Source: Pavlovales sp. CCMP2436
Lineage: Eukaryota; Haptophyta; Pavlovophyceae; Pavlovales
Direction of reading: 5' to 3'
DNA: 10,468 nt
Assembly (NCBI GenBank): GCA_026770615.1
Contig: MU631334.1
Coordinates: 372,598 to 383,065, forward strand
Notes under the pieces: model-generated
Told to the model about the DNA's origin: nothing
The model's input: the letters and a program-made list of their open reading frames with translations, nothing else
Databases searched by the model: none
Part shown: piece after piece, positions 7,790 to 10,468 of the stretch
Numbering within the stretch: position 1 is the first letter of the stretch
How the letters are laid out: the number at the start of each line of letters is the position of its first letter
Program-made: the position numbers and the translations under genes

Positions 7790-8539
7790 TCAGCTAGTGA
7801 TCGCCCAGGTGGCGGGCCTACGCGGCTTCATGCCACGACCGCGTCTCTTGTCGCTGGTGGTATACGCCCTCAGCCCACTCCTCGGTGCCGTTGTCGTCTG
7901 CGCCACCGTGTGGTGTGCCGCGCCGCCGCCACCGATGTTCTCCATACGCGCGCGCGCTATAATGACCTTTGCGTATCCACGCAAGGCGCACATACCGATC
8001 TCCTGCCGCATCTTCCACAGGAGGACGGTGCGTGCGAGCTGTTCGGAGGGAGCTCCCGTGCGCCCTCGCAGTGCGCGTGCGCCCATGCTGGCGAAATCGG
8101 CGACCAGCATTTCCAAGCCGACCGAAAACTCCCCAAAGGCGCCAACTGCGAGAGCAGTGAACGGGTCGCCGCCTGGGGGGCAGAAGGTCAGCGCGCAGGC
8201 CTCCATTGGGCCAGTCTACCCGGCTGATGTGTGGAAGAAGTCGCGGTCGAGCTTGATGAGTTCCTTGATGCGCTCGCCAGGTAGCGCGTCGGCGCACCTG
8301 CCCACCGCGCCCTGCGGGTACTGCCCGTCGGTGTCCTTGTACCGAGTAGGGCAGAACGCGATGGTCTTGAGTTCGAATAGCCGCGGGACTGCACGCCCAC
8401 CCCACTGGTCATACTCGGCGTAAAAGTTGACCTTCGGCCCGGGTCGCCGGCCGACTCCGCTGTAGTAGAGGTGGTAGGCCGCTGGGTTGGTGGCGAGCGC
8501 CGAGCCAAAGATGTCTCCAACCTCGGTGCGCGCCCCATT
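7790..8539 (-). pseudogene. Broken ORF resembling the C-terminal region of an algal repetitive-element protein
   Basis: The minus-strand frame runs from 8539 (just after an in-frame TGA at 8542-8540) to a TGA at 7792-7790, interrupted by an in-frame TAG at 8218-8216. Both halves look coding. The first has GDIFGSALATNPAAYHLYY, then LFELKTIAFCPTRY and LPGERIKELIKLDRDFF. The second has ALAVGAFGEFSVGLEMLV, ARALRGRTGA and QEIGMCALRGYAKV. From memory, sequences with a KTI...Y block, an EY/LD helix, then GAFGE.S and a terminal G..A.R..A segment recur in repeat-associated proteins of haptophyte and dinoflagellate genomes. I cannot confirm this without a search. No start codon, terminal repeat or target duplication is visible. 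The ExK in FELKTI could be a nuclease-type motif, but that is speculation. A decayed mobile-element fragment is the likeliest reading. Confidence 0.45.
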
Positions 8540-9339
8540 TCACGGGGGCGGCTGCTATCTCCTTCCCTCGGCCACGATTCCCAAGGAGGGGTCTCTAGCC
8601 GGCCGGACAGGGTGACTCAATAATCCTCCTTTTTCACTGAAGAAACTTTCTTTTCTCAACAACAAACTATATACATCATTATTAGGTCTGTCGGTTGTGT
8701 GTGCGAGCTTGGGTTCCTCGAAAGTGAGTGTGATGTCACTGTGTACGACTCGAATCGGTATTTGTTCTGTGCCTGCCATTCTGGCTGAGTGCATGAGTGT
8801 GGTTATGGCGTGTGCTGGCTATTCGCGTGGTTTCCCTCCTTTTGTGTTTCCGGTTCTTGGTTGGTGCTTCTTGTGTCCATGGGCAGCCTCCTACGAGTGG
8901 TACTGGGGCTTTTGTGATCGTTGGAGTGCCGTTGGTGGGTGTCCAGGGTGGGCCTGCGCGGTAGAGTTCCAGGGTTCGGTGGACTTTCTTTCCGTCGGCG
9001 TGGCTACTGCTATGTCGACGCGGAGGATGGTGGCACATTGCTAGTATGGTAATTGTAAAAAAGACTAAAAGCAAAGGGCCACTGGAACGTGGTCGGTGGT
9101 CCTGTCAGAGCTCTGAAAGGGCCGCGGCACGTAGCAGCAGTTCGGACCGCGGGCACGGCACGCAACTCGCGAGCTCGATGGAGAGCAAACCTCCACATCC
9201 CCTCCCCGCCCCAGGGCTAGTCATAGAGTGGCCGCGGGGGCGCTAGGCAAAGCTATGGGCCGGCCACGGTCGGCGGGTGTCAGGATCGTCCGCGTCTTTA
9301 GCGAGCACAACGCGCGTCCGATGGAGTTGCGTTGGAAGC
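8540..9339. other. Region without a convincing gene, GT-rich on the plus strand
   Basis: From about 8690 to 9050 the plus strand is rich in G and T. Frames of about 110 codons are open on both strands (8697-9044 plus, 8736-9074 minus). Neither shows a recognisable domain, and their overlap on opposite strands suggests composition rather than selection. The left edge may be an eroded upstream part of the broken element ORF. From 9075 to 9339 the DNA is GC-rich with frames overlapping the next exon, and I see nothing specific. Confidence 0.4.
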
Positions 9340-9678
9340 TCAGACGGAGAAGATCTCCACCTTGCCTGTCGGGTGGACGACGCGGACCCTGTTCTGGCCC
9401 GTGTTCTCCTTGATGATAGGGAGGTTGTTCTTGAGGTCGGTGAGTCCAATTTCTTTCCACCCGTAATAGGAGAGAGACATCGAGGCCGTCGCCCCGCACG
9501 GCTTTTCAGCGCAGCACTCCTTGCCCGATTGCAGCGACCCCTTGAACGACTCCTTGAGGTGCTTGAGCGGTACCTCGGCGGTTTTGTTGCACTCCGAGCA
9601 GCGCACGCACAAGGTGGAGTCGCCGATGAGATCGATTCCCACCGCGCCAGCGATCGACGCAAAGAAGTTAATAGTCTG
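9340..9678 (-). CDS. Terminal exon of an unrecognised cysteine-containing protein (partial)
   Basis: On the minus strand a pyrimidine tract (CTCCTCTCCCCCTCCAG) ends at 9679. An open frame of 112 codons follows to TGA (9342-9340). It starts QTINFFASIAGAVGIDLIGD, contains CVRCSEC and ECCAEKPCG (Cys clusters that could bind metal or form disulfides), then SYYGWKEIGL, and ends VVHPTGKVEIFSV. Codon use is GC-rich and the peptide has normal complexity, so I consider it real. I do not recognise the family. The 5' exons are not found. The frame stays open upstream of the acceptor but without ATG and with low-complexity sequence, and the opposite-strand gene begins at 9810. A short minus-strand frame at 9857-9807 (starting MSVMYSIIGATAV) could be a first exon, but no good donor follows it. 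Confidence 0.55.
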   Translation of the reverse strand, partial: QTINFFASIAGAVGIDLIGDSTLCVRCSECNKTAEVPLKHLKESFKGSLQSGKECCAEKPCGATASMSLSYYGWKEIGLTDLKNNLPIIKENTGQNRVRVVHPTGKVEIFSV

Positions 9679-9809
9679 CTGGAGGGGGAGAGGAGCGAGG
9701 CGGGAGCTCAGAGAGAGGCCAGTCTGCGCGCAACGTCCGCGTAAAGGACCGCGCGCGTGCGCACTTGTTCCCGAGTCGAAGTGACTATACTCAACGAGGT
9801 TAGTTGGCG

Positions 9810-10112
9810 ATGACGGCGGTCGCGCCGATGATTGAATACATGACCGACATCGAGGCGGATGGCGGCGTGGACAAATGCGACTTGGGTATCTACGCGGGGA
9901 TCCTGCAGCTCGGCTTGCTCGCGCAGCTCTACCTGCTTTTCTGGCAGTTTTTGGGCCTGCTCGTCCTCGCCAAGCCCGTGATCGTGGAGAACTCGTCGGA
10001 TCGCGCGCGCGCGCCGTACGTCGGCATCTGCATGAACACCAAGGTCGCCGCCGCCTTGGAGGGTTTCTCGATGGCGCGCTACACGCCGGACTCGGAGACG
10101 CTGGGGTTTTAA
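9810..10112 (+). CDS. Small membrane-protein-like ORF ending at TAA-CTAG
   Basis: The ORF has 100 codons from ATG (9810) to TAA (10110-10112), with strongly GC-rich third positions. The N-terminus (MTAVAPMIEYMTDIEAD) is acidic. A long hydrophobic segment (GILQLGLLAQLYLLFWQF and LGLLVLA, roughly residues 32-56) is a likely membrane helix. It is followed by KPVIVENSSDRARAPYVG and a hydrophilic tail (ARYTPDSETLGF). I do not recognise the family. It is divergent from the exon at 9340-9678, with 131 bases between them. The same frame stays coding-like after the stop, so this may be one half of a longer protein or of a pseudogene. Confidence 0.5.
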   Translation: MTAVAPMIEYMTDIEADGGVDKCDLGIYAGILQLGLLAQLYLLFWQFLGLLVLAKPVIVENSSDRARAPYVGICMNTKVAAALEGFSMARYTPDSETLGF

Positions 10113-10242
10113 CTAGTGCTCCCGGGCGAGTGGAAGGTGTACCTCAGATCATTCAGCCAACCCCAGCATTTGTGGTGCACGGTCTTTAAGGGCGTCCCGG
10201 GTGAGACAATCAGCAGCGTCAGCGTGGTGAAGGTCGAGGAGG
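10113..10242 (+). CDS. In-frame continuation beyond the TAA (readthrough extension, or second half of a broken gene)
   Basis: Directly after the TAA the same frame reads LVLPGEWKVYLRSFSQPQ, then HLWCTVFKGVPGETISSV and SVVKVEE. The codons are GC-rich and the pattern of alternating hydrophobic residues suggests a beta-rich domain. A candidate splice donor (GAGG|GTGGGC, intron from 10243) ends it, just before A+T-rich sequence and the 32-base repeat. Three readings are open: stop-codon readthrough, a nonsense mutation in a larger gene, or a 54-base intron from GAGG|GTTTCT to TAACTAG|TG, whose donor is weak. Confidence 0.4.
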
Positions 10243-10260
10243 GTGGGCAAATCTATATAT

Positions 10261-10292
10261 ATATATTAGCGGCTCAGCATGGTTCAACAGGT
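10261..10292. repeat. Dispersed 32-base repeat, copy 2
   Basis: Identical to 2453-2484 in the same orientation. It begins 18 bases after a candidate donor (10243), so it may also be intronic. The following sequence differs from that at copy 1. Confidence 0.9.
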
Positions 10293-10328
10293 GTTGTTCA
10301 GTCACTGGCTTGGTCAACGTCAGGCTGA

Positions 10329-10386
10329 GGTCGAGCGATCGACCCAAACCCTCATGCACCAGCACTCACACCAAAGGGTGTGAGTG
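10329..10386. other. Pair of perfect tetraloop hairpins
   Basis: Hairpin 1 is 10329-10344, with a six-pair stem (GGTCGA/TCGACC) closing a GCGA loop of the GNRA class. Hairpin 2 is 10363-10386, with a ten-pair perfect stem (CACTCACACC/GGTGTGAGTG) around AAAG. They are 18 bases apart. This could be a structured RNA element or an untranslated-region structure. It has no T-tract and no known family match that I recognise. Confidence 0.6.
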
Positions 10387-10468
10387 TGTGCGCCCCAGCC
10401 CCCACGCCCCGCCTCGGCCGCGCCTCGGCCGCCGCAGCCCTGCCGTGGCGGCCGCAGGGAGCAGCATC
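10387..10468. other. GC-rich right edge
   Basis: Contains a duplicated CGCCTCGGCCG-like unit (about 10410-10431) and GCCGCC/GGCGGC arms (about 10428-10453) that could form another stem. No coding call is possible at the window end. Confidence 0.35.

Noticed and set aside
8172..8217. A 47-base intron (GTAGAC to CCCCAG) removing the TAG in the element ORF
   Set aside because: The donor is phase 2 and the acceptor phase 1, so the frame would not be restored.
8697..9074. Overlapping frames of about 115 codons on both strands
   Set aside because: Open on both strands because of GT/CA bias; neither has a motif, splice context or consistent codon bias.
1..10468. CRISPR array, bacterial operon or phage system
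   Set aside because: No regular spacer-repeat structure exists, the genes have spliceosomal introns, and there are no bacterial translation signals.

Overview
The window looks like nuclear DNA of a unicellular eukaryote, most likely an alga or related protist. Coding stretches are strongly GC-rich at third positions, genes are interrupted by short spliceosomal introns (100 to 700 bases, GT-AG plus one GC-AG), intergenic DNA is richer in A+T, and there are no operons or Shine-Dalgarno sites. I cannot name the lineage from sequence alone.

Layout. Bases 46-132 are the last exon of an upstream plus-strand gene, whose tail resembles short-chain dehydrogenases. Bases 133-1876 are a gene-poor stretch with a diverged repeat of that exon, a decayed copy of a piece of the neighbouring hydrolase gene, and a strong 32-base-arm foldback. 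A minus-strand alpha/beta-hydrolase-like gene (1877-3174) has degenerate catalytic motifs and an apparent one-base frameshift. Head-to-head with it, 3351-7022 is a complete seven-exon AFG1/LACE1-type mitochondrial AAA+ ATPase gene. It is the only gene here that I can reconstruct in full: 690 residues, with all six intron phases agreeing.

After 767 bases of A+T-rich spacer, 7790-8539 (minus) is a broken ORF resembling the C-terminal part of repetitive-element proteins of algae. Bases 8540-9339 hold no convincing gene. At 9340-9678 (minus) lies the cysteine-containing terminal exon of an unrecognised gene. Bases 9810-10112 (plus) encode a small membrane-protein-like ORF that continues in frame beyond a TAA-CTAG stop. 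The right edge carries a 32-base repeat shared with the hydrolase intron and two compact tetraloop hairpins.

The genes do not form one pathway. The ATPase and hydrolase may share a short bidirectional promoter. No CRISPR array, rRNA or tRNA was found. The features most worth following up are the duplicated presequence of the ATPase, its GC-AG intron, the in-frame TAA/TAG codons (while every well-supported ORF ends in TGA), and the dispersed 32-base repeat.
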